Shown: positions 33,801 to 41,267, counted from the first letter of the stretch. The stretch is DNA of 64,000 bases from Megascapheus bottae (GCA_024803745.1 JANJXV010000025.1:17858610-17922609), one strand, 5' to 3'. Numbers and translations: made by a program. The notes: generated by a model not told the origin, from the letters alone.

Positions 33801-35567
33801 AAAAGCCTCCATGAGACTCTTATCTCCAATTAGCCATTTAAAAATCAGAAGTGGCGCTTTGGCTCTAGTGGTAGAATGCTAATATTAAGCACAAAGAAAC
33901 TTAGGGACAGTACCCAGGCCCTGAGTTCAAGCCCTACAACTGACAAAAGAAAAAAAGAAAAAGGAAAAAACTAACCATACCTGGCAGGGGATTGCACCGC
34001 CCCATTCCTGCTGAACAATGTTACAAACACCAGCTAGTGCAGACTCCAAACACGTCTTGTCATAATCATCCATGTTACTCAGTGCTTCCTTATTGGGTGA
34101 GAAAAAAACAAACAAACTGCTCATTATTCTTTCCTGTTTTGTTATTAGAAACCAATATAAACTGTTCAAAGTCTGAAGATTATGGGGGCTTGCACAGGTT
34201 CCAGAAAAAAAAAAACAAAACCCAAAACCCAAACCAACAAAACAAATTTCCTCAACTATAAAGGATGAGAGGAGCTTGACGCTGTGACCAAAATTTATGG
34301 ATCATTAACCATAATCTCCTAAACACCATTCTGAGCATATTACAGCAATTTAATCATCCTACCATTATTAATCTTTTTTTTTTGCAATGACCGCCAAAAT
34401 AAATAAGTAAAAATTCCTAAGAATTCAAACTACATCAGTCCTGCATTTCCAAAATTACCTAACAATTATTTAATTTCTCAGCTTAATTTCAGAAACAATA
34501 CTGGCTATTCTCTGTGGTCAAGGCACTAGGTTAAGCATTATAGGAAATATAAATGGTTTCAAGATGTCTGGCTTATCTCAGAAAACACCTTCAGAAGACA
34601 AAACCTATAAGTCAAGATTTTAAAATGACAGTATCGAGCTGAGTGGCTCATATCTACAATTCTAGCTACTCAGGAGGCTGAGATCTAACACTTGAAGCCA
34701 GACTGGGCAGGAAAGTCTGAGACTCTTATCACAATCAACTAGCAAAAAAGTTGAAGTGGTGATATGGCTCAAGTGGTAGAGTGCCAGCCTTAAGCAAAAA
34801 TCTTAAGGACAGTGCCCAGGCCCTGAATTCAAGCCCCAGTGCCTGGGCATTGTCCCTGAGCTCCTCAGCTCAAGGTTACTGGCCTACCTCTTGAGCCACA
34901 GCCACATTTCCAGTTTTCTGGTGATTAACTGGAGATAAGAGTCTCACGGTCTTTAGTGCCCAGGCTGGCTTTGAACCTCCATCCTCAGATCTCAACCTCC
35001 TGAGTAGTTAGGATTACAGGCGTAAGTCACTGTGAGGGCCAGAGTCCAAGCCCCATAACCGACAAAAACAAAAACAACAAAATAACCCTTAATTTTAAGG
35101 ACTAAAGCATGATACCTTCAATTTTTCTCAGAAAATCAGGATAATAAAAATAGACCACACCTCTTTCTCTACCTCACAACTTTACAAAAGCCTAGGACCT
35201 ACTGGTTATGAACCATGCTTTATAGCTATGCATATTCAGTGCCTGTATATTTATTATTAAATAATTCTAAAGCCTAAAATCAAGACACTATTATAATACT
35301 GTTTTCCTCCCAATTGACAGGGGCCTTTATTTCTTTTTTTGGTACCTGCAGGGTGTTATAATCTCTTGTGAAGGGGACCATCAGCTCCCAAAGCGATGAG
35401 AAAACCACCAGTGCTGTGAATTCAAGCTTGTAGTTTGTGGCCATGTGCTCAAAAAGCATAGTCAGACCGTGGGCTGCCAGGTGCTTCCGCTGGTATTCCT
35501 CGGACCCCTCAATGGACACCGGCCGAGTCATGGAGAGGGACACATCCATCACCACCACTGTTGGCAT
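17359..35567 (-). CDS. INTS14: INTS14 (VWA9), Integrator complex subunit 14, complete coding region in 11 exons
   Basis: INTS14 is a nuclear Integrator subunit. With INTS13 and INTS10 it forms a nucleic-acid-binding module of the complex that cleaves snRNA and paused Pol II transcripts. Minus-strand coding exons from the 5' end: 35567-35346, 34088-33981, 31696-31541, 30413-30295, 29923-29781, 27445-27353, 26282-26138, 24719-24586, 20919-20801, 19733-19668 and 17610-17359. All have GT-AG borders and consistent phases. The product is 518 residues, the human length. The N-terminus is a von Willebrand A domain (about residues 2-204) with a MIDAS motif DVSLS at Asp8/Ser10/Ser12 and the later LVTDG. 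A beta-barrel-like middle and an alpha-helical C-terminus follow, as known for the family. The start is the first ATG after a 62-nt 5'UTR in that exon. The final exon has extreme GC3, unlike the other exons. Confidence 0.97.
17695..17903 (-). mobile_element. SINE family B, GC-enriched copy
   Basis: Recognisable arms, but with many C/G substitutions and retained CpGs (gagccccggcgccacttcc, gatccggcccggg). Confidence 0.9.
18232..18345 (+). mobile_element. B1-like SINE
   Basis: gccaggtgtggtagcacacatc and tcccagcactcaggagg; A-rich end. Confidence 0.75.
18396..18600 (-). mobile_element. SINE family A, first nested insertion
   Basis: Flanked by caggaagctga at 18385-18395 and caggaatctga at 18601-18611 (one mismatch). 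Older-type copy with ggggcttgaacac. Confidence 0.9.
18668..18870 (-). mobile_element. SINE family A, second nested insertion, young
   Basis: Near-consensus copy with ctttaaccactaggcc; flanked by agaatctt at 18660-18667 and 18871-18878. Confidence 0.95.
19013..19667. other. INTS14 intron, unique sequence
   Basis: No repeat recognised up to the exon at 19668. Confidence 0.45.
19668..19733 (-). CDS. INTS14: INTS14 coding exon (residues 414-435)
   Basis: A 22-codon phase-0 exon encoding TDVQKILRNARKLPEKTQTF and YK. Acceptor cccttaatag, donor gtgaga. Only 10 of 22 codons end in G or C, in contrast with the next exon. Confidence 0.95.
19797..19956 (+). mobile_element. SINE family A
   Basis: Deleted right arm; the left-arm B box is gggtttgagtcctc. 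The flanks share aaaaagtggaaaaatac with one base gap, an apparent target duplication. Confidence 0.9.
20122..20350 (+). mobile_element. SINE family B
   Basis: Diverged copy: gaggctgagatccaacagtc, cagttaaccaccaaaagcc and the right arm. Confidence 0.8.
20801..20919 (-). CDS. INTS14: INTS14 coding exon (residues 374-413)
   Basis: Encodes AKENPYGEDDNKSPFPLQPK followed by NKRSYAQNVTVWIKPSGLQ. Acceptor ttcttgcag, donor gtaaac. Confidence 0.95.
21325..21502 (+). mobile_element. SINE family B, 5'-truncated
   Basis: Begins atatctgaggatcatggtttg and ends ggcccca gga. Confidence 0.85.
21503..21823. other. INTS14 intron, unique sequence
   Basis: No repeat recognised. Confidence 0.4.
21824..22088 (+). 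mobile_element. SINE family B
   Basis: Full-length with an expanded C/A-rich linker between the arms. Confidence 0.9.
22231..22464 (+). mobile_element. SINE family B with target-site duplication
   Basis: Flanked by perfect 12-bp gaactagctata at 22219-22230 and 22465-22476. Confidence 0.93.
22477..23310. other. INTS14 intron, mostly unique sequence
   Basis: No SINE in over 800 bp; one diverged ID-like piece may lie near 22846-22920. Confidence 0.4.
23311..23465 (+). mobile_element. Possible L2-like fragment
   Basis: Cys/Pro-type C/T-rich sequence (tggcacctacacaagtcttgg) loosely resembling an L2 3' part. Weak. Confidence 0.25.
23466..23561. repeat. Local tandem duplication, about 48 bp x 2
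   Basis: Both units carry tcctttcca..., aaataggt and ctggaagc at the same spacing, with roughly 20% differences. Confidence 0.65.
23877..24091 (+). mobile_element. SINE family B, 5'-truncated
   Basis: From ggccgagatctgaggatcatg to a poly-A tail. Confidence 0.88.
24153..24366 (-). mobile_element. SINE family B
   Basis: Ends gtgagccactggcacctgtc; the right arm has a short deletion. Confidence 0.88.
24586..24719 (-). CDS. INTS14: INTS14 coding exon (residues 329-373)
   Basis: Encodes PEWHGMLYSQADSKKKSNLM, then MSLFEPGPEPLPWLGKMAQL and GPIS, ending with the first base of Asp374. Acceptor ccatccag, donor gtatgg. Confidence 0.94.
24940..25003. repeat. (CA)n microsatellite
   Basis: Imperfect start then about 22 perfect CA units. 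Confidence 0.95.
25004..25446 (+). mobile_element. SINE family B, interrupted
   Basis: Outer element split by the family A copy at 25042-25248; it resumes at aggctgagatctgagg. Confidence 0.9.
25042..25248 (+). mobile_element. SINE family A nested in family B, young
   Basis: Near-consensus with the gtggttaaagtgcttgcc variant and a 20-nt poly-A. Perfect 13-bp duplication agaggctgagatc at 25029-25041 and 25249-25261. Confidence 0.96.
25460..25560 (+). mobile_element. SINE right-arm fragment
   Basis: ggagctatggctctcaagtgg through the linker to agtactggtatt. Confidence 0.7.
25607..25830 (+). mobile_element. SINE family A
   Basis: Full-length with the gtggttgagtgcttgcc variant and a CA-interrupted A-rich tail. 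Confidence 0.95.
25832..25980 (+). mobile_element. SINE family A with right-arm deletion
   Basis: Head gggccaacagcatggccta; directly follows the previous copy. Confidence 0.9.
26138..26282 (-). CDS. INTS14: INTS14 coding exon (residues 281-328)
   Basis: Encodes Glu281 then GDEVGTGITDDNEDENSANQ and IAGKIPNFCVLLHGSLKVEG MVAIVQL. It contains an acidic loop. Acceptor tatttcag, donor gtagga. Confidence 0.95.
26339..27352. other. INTS14 intron, mostly unique sequence
   Basis: Contains a short (CCAT)n run near 26608-26640 and an L2-like agatttaatgagcatctactaagg after it. Otherwise nothing recognised. Confidence 0.4.
27353..27445 (-). CDS. INTS14: INTS14 coding exon (residues 250-280)
   Basis: Encodes Asp250 then LEIVGFIDIADISSPPVLSR and HLVLPIALNK. 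Acceptor cctttcag, donor gtgagt. Confidence 0.95.
27630..27705 (-). mobile_element. SINE family B left-arm fragment
   Basis: gctggcttcaaaccttggtcc through gtgggccactctgg. Confidence 0.7.
27779..27876 (-). mobile_element. B1 SINE fragment
   Basis: tttgagacaaggtcttgccatg and ctgagattactagtgtgagcc are reversed B1 landmarks. Confidence 0.75.
27888..28122 (-). mobile_element. SINE family B
   Basis: Full-length with T-run. Confidence 0.9.
28149..28378 (-). mobile_element. SINE family B
   Basis: Full-length, close to consensus, next to another B copy in the same orientation. Confidence 0.93.
28423..28535 (+). mobile_element. SINE family A with large right-arm deletion
   Basis: Left arm gggaatttagcttagtggg then directly cccaggactggc. 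Confidence 0.85.
28536..29404. other. INTS14 intron, unique A/T-rich sequence
   Basis: An L2/MIR-like piece may lie near 29110-29200. No exon. Confidence 0.35.
29405..29632 (+). mobile_element. SINE family B
   Basis: Full-length; followed by a short (AATC)n run at 29647-29668. Confidence 0.9.
29781..29923 (-). CDS. INTS14: INTS14 coding exon (residues 202-249)
   Basis: Encodes KLIDLAYAPFHAVLKCGHLT, then ADVQVFPRPEPFIVDEEIDP and VPKVINT. Acceptor cttctag, donor gtaata. It enters the middle domain. Confidence 0.95.
30295..30413 (-). CDS. INTS14: INTS14 coding exon (residues 163-201)
   Basis: Encodes LQSTDSLECLERLIDLNNGE, then GQIFTIDGPLCLKNVQSMF and two bases of Gly202. Acceptor ctttatag, donor gtaagt. 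It closes the VWA domain. Confidence 0.95.
30490..30704 (-). mobile_element. SINE family B
   Basis: Right arm diverged, left arm clear to ccactagcacctggct. Confidence 0.88.
30757..30823. repeat. (TG)n with TGCG interruptions
   Basis: A long TG run with four GCG-type interruptions near its 3' end. Confidence 0.95.
30826..30965 (-). mobile_element. SINE family B, truncated
   Basis: Right arm and linker only; begins right after the TG run. Confidence 0.8.
31191..31440 (+). mobile_element. SINE family B
   Basis: Full-length with A-rich tail. Confidence 0.92.
31541..31696 (-). CDS. INTS14: INTS14 coding exon (residues 111-162)
   Basis: A 52-codon phase-0 exon: VVLVTDGCLGIGRGSLRHSL and on to PSKLYIMCMANLEE. 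The TDG is the third VWA metal-site motif. Acceptor ctacacacag, donor gtaaga. Confidence 0.96.
31903..32137 (-). mobile_element. SINE family B
   Basis: Full-length, diverged. Confidence 0.88.
32141..32344 (-). mobile_element. SINE family A
   Basis: Near-consensus right arm, with the older ctaccactaggcc left-arm variant. Confidence 0.95.
32365..32775 (-). mobile_element. SINE family B, interrupted by an L1-like insert
   Basis: Pieces 32365-32437 and 32582-32775 form one copy. Confidence 0.88.
32438..32581 (-). mobile_element. Short retroposon insert, L1 3'-end-like
   Basis: On the minus strand a G-rich start leads to a poly-A-terminated 3' end with AATAAA-like ttattgtaatt. Flanked by ctgtccccaaactc (32424-32437) and ctgtccccgaactc (32582-32595), a one-mismatch target duplication. 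Confidence 0.7.
32776..33237. other. INTS14 intron, unique A/T-rich sequence
   Basis: Nothing recognised. Confidence 0.4.
33238..33403 (-). mobile_element. SINE family B with right-arm deletion
   Basis: tagtttgaactcaaggtcatttg then the left arm. Confidence 0.85.
33431..33671 (-). mobile_element. SINE family B
   Basis: Full-length with an expanded CTTTTT linker and a small internal duplication of the ctcaattctcagatctc region. Confidence 0.88.
33715..33962 (+). mobile_element. SINE family B next to an INTS14 donor
   Basis: Full-length; its A-rich tail ends 18 bp from the exon at 33981. Confidence 0.92.
33981..34088 (-). CDS. INTS14: INTS14 coding exon (residues 75-110)
   Basis: A 36-codon phase-0 exon encoding EALSNMDDYDKTCLESALAG and then VCNIVQQEWGGAIPCQ, part of the VWA domain. 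Acceptor cccaataag, donor gtatgg. A SINE lies 18 bp beyond the donor. Confidence 0.96.
34089..34635. other. INTS14 intron, unique sequence
   Basis: Possible L2-like trace near 34505-34550; otherwise nothing. Confidence 0.35.
34636..34839 (+). mobile_element. SINE family B, left half of an inverted pair
   Basis: Full-length to gaattcaagccccag, directly joined to an opposite-strand copy. Confidence 0.92.
34840..35035 (-). mobile_element. SINE family B, right half of an inverted pair
   Basis: Begins tgcctgggcattgtccc without a T-run. It is followed at 35036-35070 by another plus-strand right-arm tail, so it may have integrated in the tail of the first copy. Confidence 0.9.
35036..35080 (+). 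mobile_element. SINE right-arm tail fragment
   Basis: gagtccaagccccataaccgac plus A-rich tail, probably the end of the plus copy displaced by the insertion. Confidence 0.7.
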
Positions 35568-35629
35568 GGTTAATGGGGTCCCAGCCAGCCCAGTCAGAAC
35601 GCAGACAACAAGCTACAAAGAGTGGAATG
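35346..35629 (-). CDS. INTS14: INTS14 exon 2 with start codon (residues 1-74)
   Basis: Acceptor tctttccccag ends at 35630. Positions 35629-35568 are 5'UTR and the ATG is 35567-35565. It encodes MPTVVVMDVSLSMTRPVSIE with the MIDAS DxSxS residues, continuing to TRDYNTLQ. Donor CAG|gtacc. Confidence 0.96.
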
Positions 35630-35934
35630 CTGGGGAAAGAAAACGGTCAGACGTGTCACAGGAAGGAAAGCAGGGTCTTTTCACCATAACTGTCACCAGT
35701 CTCCCAGAAATAAGGGAGGTGACCCCTACACATATATCACTCTGCAGAGAATTCTGGGAGAAGGAAGCCAGCAGCCTAGCTCACTGTGAGGACCACTCCC
35801 AGGCACACTCAAAACACACTAAATAAACCTGGGAATCAAGGGCCACCACACTACCAATGGGAAAAGCATTAAATTCAGGTAGGCCTTGACTTTTATATTA
35901 AAGAAGTATATAGATTCACATAAATATACATATA

Positions 35935-35948
35935 TATATATATATATT
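35935..35948. repeat. Short (TA)n run
   Basis: About eight TA units in INTS14 intron 1. Confidence 0.8.
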
Positions 35949-35988
35949 TGTGTGCATAGAAACAGAGAGAGAGAGTCAGACAGACAAA

Positions 35989-36235
35989 GCTGGACACAGG
36001 TGGCTGACAATTATAATCCTAGCTATTCAAGAGGCTGAGATCTAAGGATCATGGTTCAAAGACAGCCCAAACAGGAAAATCTATGGGATTCTTATCTCCA
36101 ATTAACACCAAAAAGCCAAAAATGGAGCTGTGACTCAAGTGGTAGAGCATTAACCTTGAGGGAAAAAACAGCTAAGGGACAGCACCCCAGCCCTGAGTTA
36201 AAGGCTCACTTCTGGCTGGCAGACACACACACACT
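35989..36235 (+). mobile_element. SINE family B
   Basis: Full-length; the end is replaced by a short CA run. Confidence 0.88.
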
Positions 36236-36240
36236 GTAAA

Positions 36241-36405
36241 GCTGAATGCTGGTGACCTATAATACTAGATATTCAGGAAGCTAAGATCAGAGGATTTCAT
36301 TTTGGAGCCAGTCTTCTCATCAGTCATGAGCCAGCAAGTTGAGGGAAAGCATGAGGCCCTAAGTTCAAGCCCTAATAGCAGCCCCAAAATAAAATTAAAT
36401 ACATA
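36241..36405 (+). mobile_element. SINE family B, degraded
   Basis: gctgaatgctggtgacctataatac and ggccctaagttcaagcccta, with internal deletions. Confidence 0.8.
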
Positions 36406-36526
36406 AATAGAGCATCAGTCCCCTATAATTTGAAATTTAGAATTTCACACATTCATGCTTGGGCATTGTACTAGCCATGTTTAGTTATTGCTAAACATTT
36501 TGAAGTGAATTAAAAAAAATTAGTGG

Positions 36527-36635
36527 GGGAGGAAAAGTGGGAGAAAGAGGGAATAATGTACTCATTACCTTATATATGTAACTGTATCCTCTCTGTACAT
36601 CACTTTGACAATAAAATTAAATAAAAAATTACTTA
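36527..36635 (+). mobile_element. L1 3' end fragment
   Basis: ggaggaaaagtgggagaaag, then ctctgtacatcactttgac and AATAAA with A-rich tail. The same sequence recurs reversed at the window start. Confidence 0.65.
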
Positions 36636-36765
36636 TAAACATTAACTTTATGTAATGTTTTTATATCTACCTAAAATCTCCCACAATTGTATATGTCATA
36701 AGAAATGTGGTCATGAAGTTGTAAGAAGTATACACAAAATCCTGTAACTTACTTTCCTTAGTTAC

Positions 36766-36806
36766 ATATATATATATATATATATATATATAGATAGATA
36801 GATATT
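36766..36806. repeat. (TA)n(GATA)n microsatellite
   Basis: About 13 TA units followed by three TAGA units. Confidence 0.9.
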
Positions 36807-36858
36807 TTTGGTGCCAGTCCTAGGGCTTGAACTCAGGTCCTGAGCTCTACCACTAAGT
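36807..36858 (-). mobile_element. SINE right-arm fragment
   Basis: gtgccagtcctagggcttgaac with a large deletion. Confidence 0.7.
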
Positions 36859-36914
36859 TACATATTTTTATAGCTGTTTCATTTATTTGTAACTATATGC
36901 TATTCCATTGTGTC

Positions 36915-37360
36915 ATTTTTCTTTTTGGTTGGTCATGGGGTTTGAATTCAGAGCCTGGGTGCTGTCCCTAAGCTTTTTCCCTCAAGGCTAGCATTCTACC
37001 ACTTTGGAATACAGCCATCACTTCTGATTTTCTGGTGGCTAATTAGAGATAAAGTTCTCATAGGGCTGGGAGTTTAGCCTAGTGGTAGAGTGCTTGCCTA
37101 GCAAGCATGAAGACCCGGGTTCAATTCCTTGCTACCACATACATAGAAAAAAAGCTGGAAGTGGTGTTGTGGCTTAAGTGGTAGAGCTCTAGCCTTAAGA
37201 AATGTCCAAGGACAGGGCTCAGGCCCTGAGTTCAAGCCCCACAACTGACCAAAAAAAAAAAATTTTCACAGACTTTCCTGCCCAGGCTAGCTTATAACTC
37301 CACCTTCAGATCTCAGTCTTCTGAGTAGCCTGAATTACAGCCATGAGCCAGGTGCCCAGC
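36915..37360 (-). mobile_element. SINE family B, interrupted
   Basis: Pieces 36915-37065 and 37264-37360 form one copy around a family A element. Confidence 0.88.
37066..37263 (+). mobile_element. SINE family A nested in family B
   Basis: Full-length with poly-A; the tail cacaactgacc is family-B-like. Target duplication is unclear. Confidence 0.92.
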
Positions 37361-37494
37361 AGTCTACAGTTTAAAAGATCAGCAAACTGTATCTGCATCG
37401 GTGGGTTCCTGTATTTGTGATTTCTTTATTTTGGTACATAGAAATGTCTTTTTTATTCTTCTTCTTTTGTGAGTGTGCCAGTACTGAGATGGGA

Positions 37495-37575
37495 ATCTAT
37501 AGGACTCTGCCTGAGTTGGACATGAGCTGTGATTCTCTAGGTCTCAGCTTCCTGAGTAGCTAGGACTAAACCTGA
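37495..37575 (-). mobile_element. SINE family B left-arm fragment
   Basis: gagctgtgattctctagg and gagtagctaggac. Confidence 0.5.
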
Positions 37576-37694
37576 CTGAAACAATGTTTTAAATAGGGGT
37601 TACAAACACAGGTTAAACAGCAAAAGCATTCTTACCACATACTAGGCATAGATAAATTCCAAGTATAAAAGTTCAGATTTCCACACCAATAGTT

Positions 37695-37877
37695 TTTGTT
37701 TTGTTTTGTTTTTACCAGTCCTAGAGCTTGAACTCAGGGCCTGGGCACTGTCCTTGAGCTTTCTCAAGGCTAGCGCTCTACCACTTGAGACACCACTTCC
37801 AGCTTTTTCTGTGTATGGAACCCAGGACTTCATGTATGCTAGGCAAGCACTCTACCACTAGGCCACATTCATGGCCC
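37695..37877 (-). mobile_element. SINE family A
   Basis: TTTTG-rich tail, both arms, ends ccactaggccacattcatggccc. Confidence 0.93.
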
Positions 37878-37963
37878 CACATCGAGAGTTTAACTAGAAA
37901 AAAGAATATTCAGTCCTCAGAAGTCCCAAATGTTTAATCATTTTGATAGAAAAAGTTAAATGG

Positions 37964-38150
37964 GGGCCGGGAATTTGGCCTAGTGGTAGAGAGCTTGCCT
38001 AGCATGCACAAAGAGCGGGGTTCAATTCCTCAATAACACATATATAGAAAAGCTGGAAGTGGTCCTGTGGCTCAAGTGGTAGAGCTCTAACCTCGAGAAA
38101 GTCTAAGGACAGTGCTCAGGCCCTGAGCTCAAGTCCAGGACTGGCAAAAA
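37964..38150 (+). mobile_element. SINE family A
   Basis: Full-length, from ggggccgggaatttggcc to a long A-rich region. Confidence 0.95.
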
Positions 38151-38403
38151 AATAAAGAAAGAAAATTTAAAAAAGAAAATTAAAAAAAGAAAAAAATTTA
38201 AATGTCTTTTTCATCTGTTTCATTAAACTGTTGTTCGCTAAGATTACAGGCCCTGTTAAAATGATATAGCAATACTACTAAACAGCAATGCTGCTCTGCT
38301 TCTTTTTTTACTAGCATGTTCTCAAGTGTATGCGTGTGACAGAACACTGTTTTGGATGGATGCTTGAAGAAAAATGAGTTCAAGCCTTATTCAAGATTTT
38401 GAG

Positions 38404-38622
38404 GGGTCGGGAGTTTGGCCTAGTGGTGGAGTGCTTGCCTAGCATGCACAAAGAACTGGGTTCGATTCCTTGGTACCACATACATAGCAAAAAAAAAAGC
38501 CAGAAATGGTGCTGTGACTCAAGTGGTAGAGCTCTAGCCTTGAGAAAGCCCAAGGACAGCGCTCAGGCCCCGAGCTCAAGGCCCAGGACTGGCAAAAATA
38601 AATAAATAAATAAAAATAAAAA
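38404..38622 (+). mobile_element. SINE family A with target-site duplication
   Basis: Flanked by gattttgag on both sides (near 38395 and 38628); A/T-rich tail of AAAT units. Confidence 0.94.
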
Positions 38623-38665
38623 TAAACGATTTTGAGCAGCTCTACAGAAAACCTGTCCAGCGAAA

Positions 38666-38882
38666 CCAGGCATCACGGTGGCTCACGCTGGTAAGCTTAG
38701 CTGATCGGGAGGCTGAGATGTGAGGATTGTGGTCCCAAGCCAACCCTGGCAGGAAAAAGTCCTTGAGACCTTTACCTCCTATTAACCAGCAAGGAAACAG
38801 GGTGTGCAGGTGGGGACCTCGGGGACAGGCTCAGGTCCAGAGTTCAAGCCCCGGGGCCAGCACAACAACAAAACGAGACAAA
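38666..38882 (+). mobile_element. SINE family B with right-arm deletion
   Basis: ccaggcatcacggtggctcacgc to cagagttcaagccccgggg. It lies at the edge of the CpG-rich promoter region and is GC-enriched. Confidence 0.88.
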
Positions 38883-39345
38883 TCCTCAGTGGGCGAGCCT
38901 CAAAGCGTAGGCCGCAGCGGCTACCCTGTCGGTCTTGCCGTCGCCTGCAGACGCCTGGCTGGAAATGCGCAGGTCTTCCAGATGGACGGCAATTGGAGGT
39001 GCGCCCCCCCCCCCAACCCCGCCACTTCGCCGCCGCCAACGTTTTACAATCAATTAAACCTTAAAAGTCAATTAAAAAAAAAAAGAATCTGAGACGTGGA
39101 AGGCTCCCCTGGGAAGCAGTGGGGCCGAAGGGCCTAAAACATGAGGCGAAGCGAAGCTGTTGGCACAGCGCTCGGCAGACCCGGGTCGTAGAGCGCGGAG
39201 ACCCCGGCAATGGCGTCCCAGAGCCGGCGCGGGGCGGCCACAAAGGCCGGGCGCTGGTCCTGACGGTTCTTCTCATCTAACCCTTCTCCTGTACCCCTAT
39301 TAACCGACTAAACGCGACCCACGGGCCGCCTCCTCCTTCACTCAC

Positions 39346-39450
39346 CCCAAGCCCATCGCCGGCCACAGTCCGTCTGCTTAAACTTTCCTCCCGGGCGCCA
39401 CGACCGGAACTCTGAGGGCCGCGGGACCAGAGACAGCCGGGCGTCATCGT
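39346..39450 (-). other. INTS14: INTS14 first non-coding exon (5'UTR)
   Basis: A minus-strand donor (CTTGGG|gtgagt) at 39345 ends a GC-rich segment in the promoter region. It pairs with the acceptor at 35630. The transcription start is not readable; the 5' limit of about 39450 is a guess from the nearby GC boxes. Confidence 0.6.
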
Positions 39451-39508
39451 CGGCGTCGCGCGAGCAATGGGCGGGGCTTCAGGGATGGGCGGGGCTGTGG
39501 CTCGGCTG

Positions 39509-39525
39509 GGCCACTAGGGGGCGCG
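39509..39525 (+). promoter_or_regulatory. CTCF-type binding motif
   Basis: The sequence ggccactagggggcgcg matches the core CTCF consensus (CCASYAGRKGGC) closely. It lies just outside the INTS14 promoter, between two divergently oriented genes, where an insulator or loop anchor is plausible. Occupancy cannot be seen from sequence. Confidence 0.75.
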
Positions 39526-39550
39526 TCCTCAGATGAAAGGGGCGTGGCTA

Positions 39551-40090
39551 GGGGCGTGGCTTAGAGGCTCCACCCTCCCCTCGTACAACCCAGTACCTTC
39601 CTACTAGATCTAGCTCACCATTCTCGGGTTCTTCCTCCACTCTCCTCTCCTGTGGCCCCGCTATGATTCCTCCCATCCTTGGGTTCTGTCTATCACCCGG
39701 TCCCGGCCTAACAGCACTGGCCAGATGCATGTAGACCTCCCTGTCTGAAAGGCAGCATGCACCAAGGACATGGCTACTTCTCCAGTCACCTGGTTTCCCC
39801 TCTGTGGTCTGTGCTTCAATGCCAGCCTATAAGGCTGGAACGGATGCCAAGAACTCCCTGGGTGGTTGTAGGTCAAAGACCAATATTGTACCACATAGGT
39901 TACAGGTAGGAACATAAAGCCCACCAGAAGGCCTTAGGCACTGGTTTCTTTTATCTGATAACACAGGGCACGGGGCATCCGATAAGGTAGAAAAATGCTT
40001 GGAATTTAATGGCTGAATCTAACTTTTCACATCTTGCTGTGTGGGAGTGTGGGAGTCCAGTTGCATGCCTCTTCTTTATATCAGCAGTAG
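39551..40090. other. Intergenic unique sequence beside the INTS14 promoter
   Basis: Some C/T-rich sequence; no gene recognised. It could hold an upstream SLC24A1 exon, which I cannot identify. Confidence 0.35.
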
Positions 40091-40350
40091 CAGAGAACCC
40101 ACCCCATGGCTCACACTTGAAATACTAGCTACTCAGGAGGCTGAGATCTGAGGGTCGTGGTTTGTACCCAGCCCAAGCCAGGACGGTCTGAACGACTCTT
40201 ATTTCCAATCAACCACTAAAAGAAAAAAAGAAAAAAAGAAAAAAAAAGCCAGAAGTGGAGCTGCTAAGTGGTAGAGTACCAAGCATGAGTGAAAAAGCTA
40301 AGGGACAGTGCCCAGGCCCAGAGATCAACACAGACTGAAAAGAAAAAGAA
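40091..40350 (+). mobile_element. SINE family B
   Basis: Full-length with a (GAAAAA)n linker. Confidence 0.9.
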
Positions 40351-40591
40351 AAGATCTTAGGCTTCCCTGATTACCTGGCCTGATTCCTCCTCATCTTGTG
40401 GTATTGAGAAGGAGGAGGGCAAGAATGCCTCATGGAGAGTTGTCTGGATCCCCCTGTGTGGTAGCAACTCAGTCAGGGGATCATTGTGCCCAGAGCCATG
40501 GTCTGACTTGTTACCTTAAATTTTAAGTTCTTAAATTTAAAAAGTGATCAGATCTTGGTGAACTAATTACTCTCCTCCTCCTTCTTCTTTC

Positions 40592-40778
40592 GTCCTGGGG
40601 CTTGAACTCAGGGCCTGGGCTCTGTCCCTGAGACTCTTTTGCTCAAGACAAGCACTCTATCACTTGAGCCACAGCACCATTTCTGGCTTTTTATGTTTAT
40701 GTGGTACTAAGGAATGGAACCCAGGACTTTATGCACACTAGGCAAGCACTCTACCACTAGGCCGCATTCCCAGTCCTT
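40592..40778 (-). mobile_element. SINE family A
   Basis: Older copy: gttctgagctctgtccctg-type right arm, left arm ending ccactaggccgcattcccag. Confidence 0.9.
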
Positions 40779-40963
40779 AGTGGACTAATTCTGAATAACT
40801 GACTTCCTGGAGACTTGGAAAACAAAGTATTAATTTATTAAAATTGGTTACAAAAGATAGATCAAGGGGAACATGTTGCTTCTGGCAACCATTAAGTGTG
40901 TGCTTGTTTGTATTTTTTTTCCCCTTTCCTTCTTAGAGAAGCCCCATTAAAAATCAGAAGGTT

Positions 40964-41181
40964 GCTGAGTGCCAGGGACTGAGGCCTGTAATTTTAGCTC
41001 AGGAGGCTGAGATCTGAGGACTCCAGTTCAAAGCCAGGCCGGGCAGACAAATCCTTGACACTCTTATCTCTAACTAGCAAAAAGCTGAAATGGAGATGTG
41101 GCCCAAGTGGTACAGCAATAGTCTTGAATGACAAAACTAATTGAGAGTGCAAAGCCCTGGTTTCAAGCCCCATTATAAACA
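40964..41181 (+). mobile_element. SINE family B
   Basis: gctgagtgccagggactgagg to gtttcaagccccattat; diverged. Confidence 0.88.
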
Positions 41182-41267
41182 CATGAGTACACATTTGAAA
41201 GTTGTTCAGCGAATATAAAATCAGAGAATATCAACACAAAGTATTACTGTCTTAAGGGAGAAACTTT

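Larger units (their letters stand above)
39085..39550. promoter_or_regulatory. CpG-island promoter of INTS14, possibly bidirectional
   Basis: This stretch is rich in CpG and has no TATA box. GC boxes (gggcggggc) lie at 39469-39477 and 39487-39495, with KLF-type ggggcgtggc sites near 39539 and 39552. It sits at the 5' end of INTS14. Because SLC24A1 points the other way, it could also serve a divergent transcript, which the sequence does not prove. Confidence 0.75.

Noticed and set aside
39208..39264. Short plus-strand open frame starting atggcgtcccag in the CpG island
   Set aside because: It closes after 16 codons and has no splice donor in frame that I could support.
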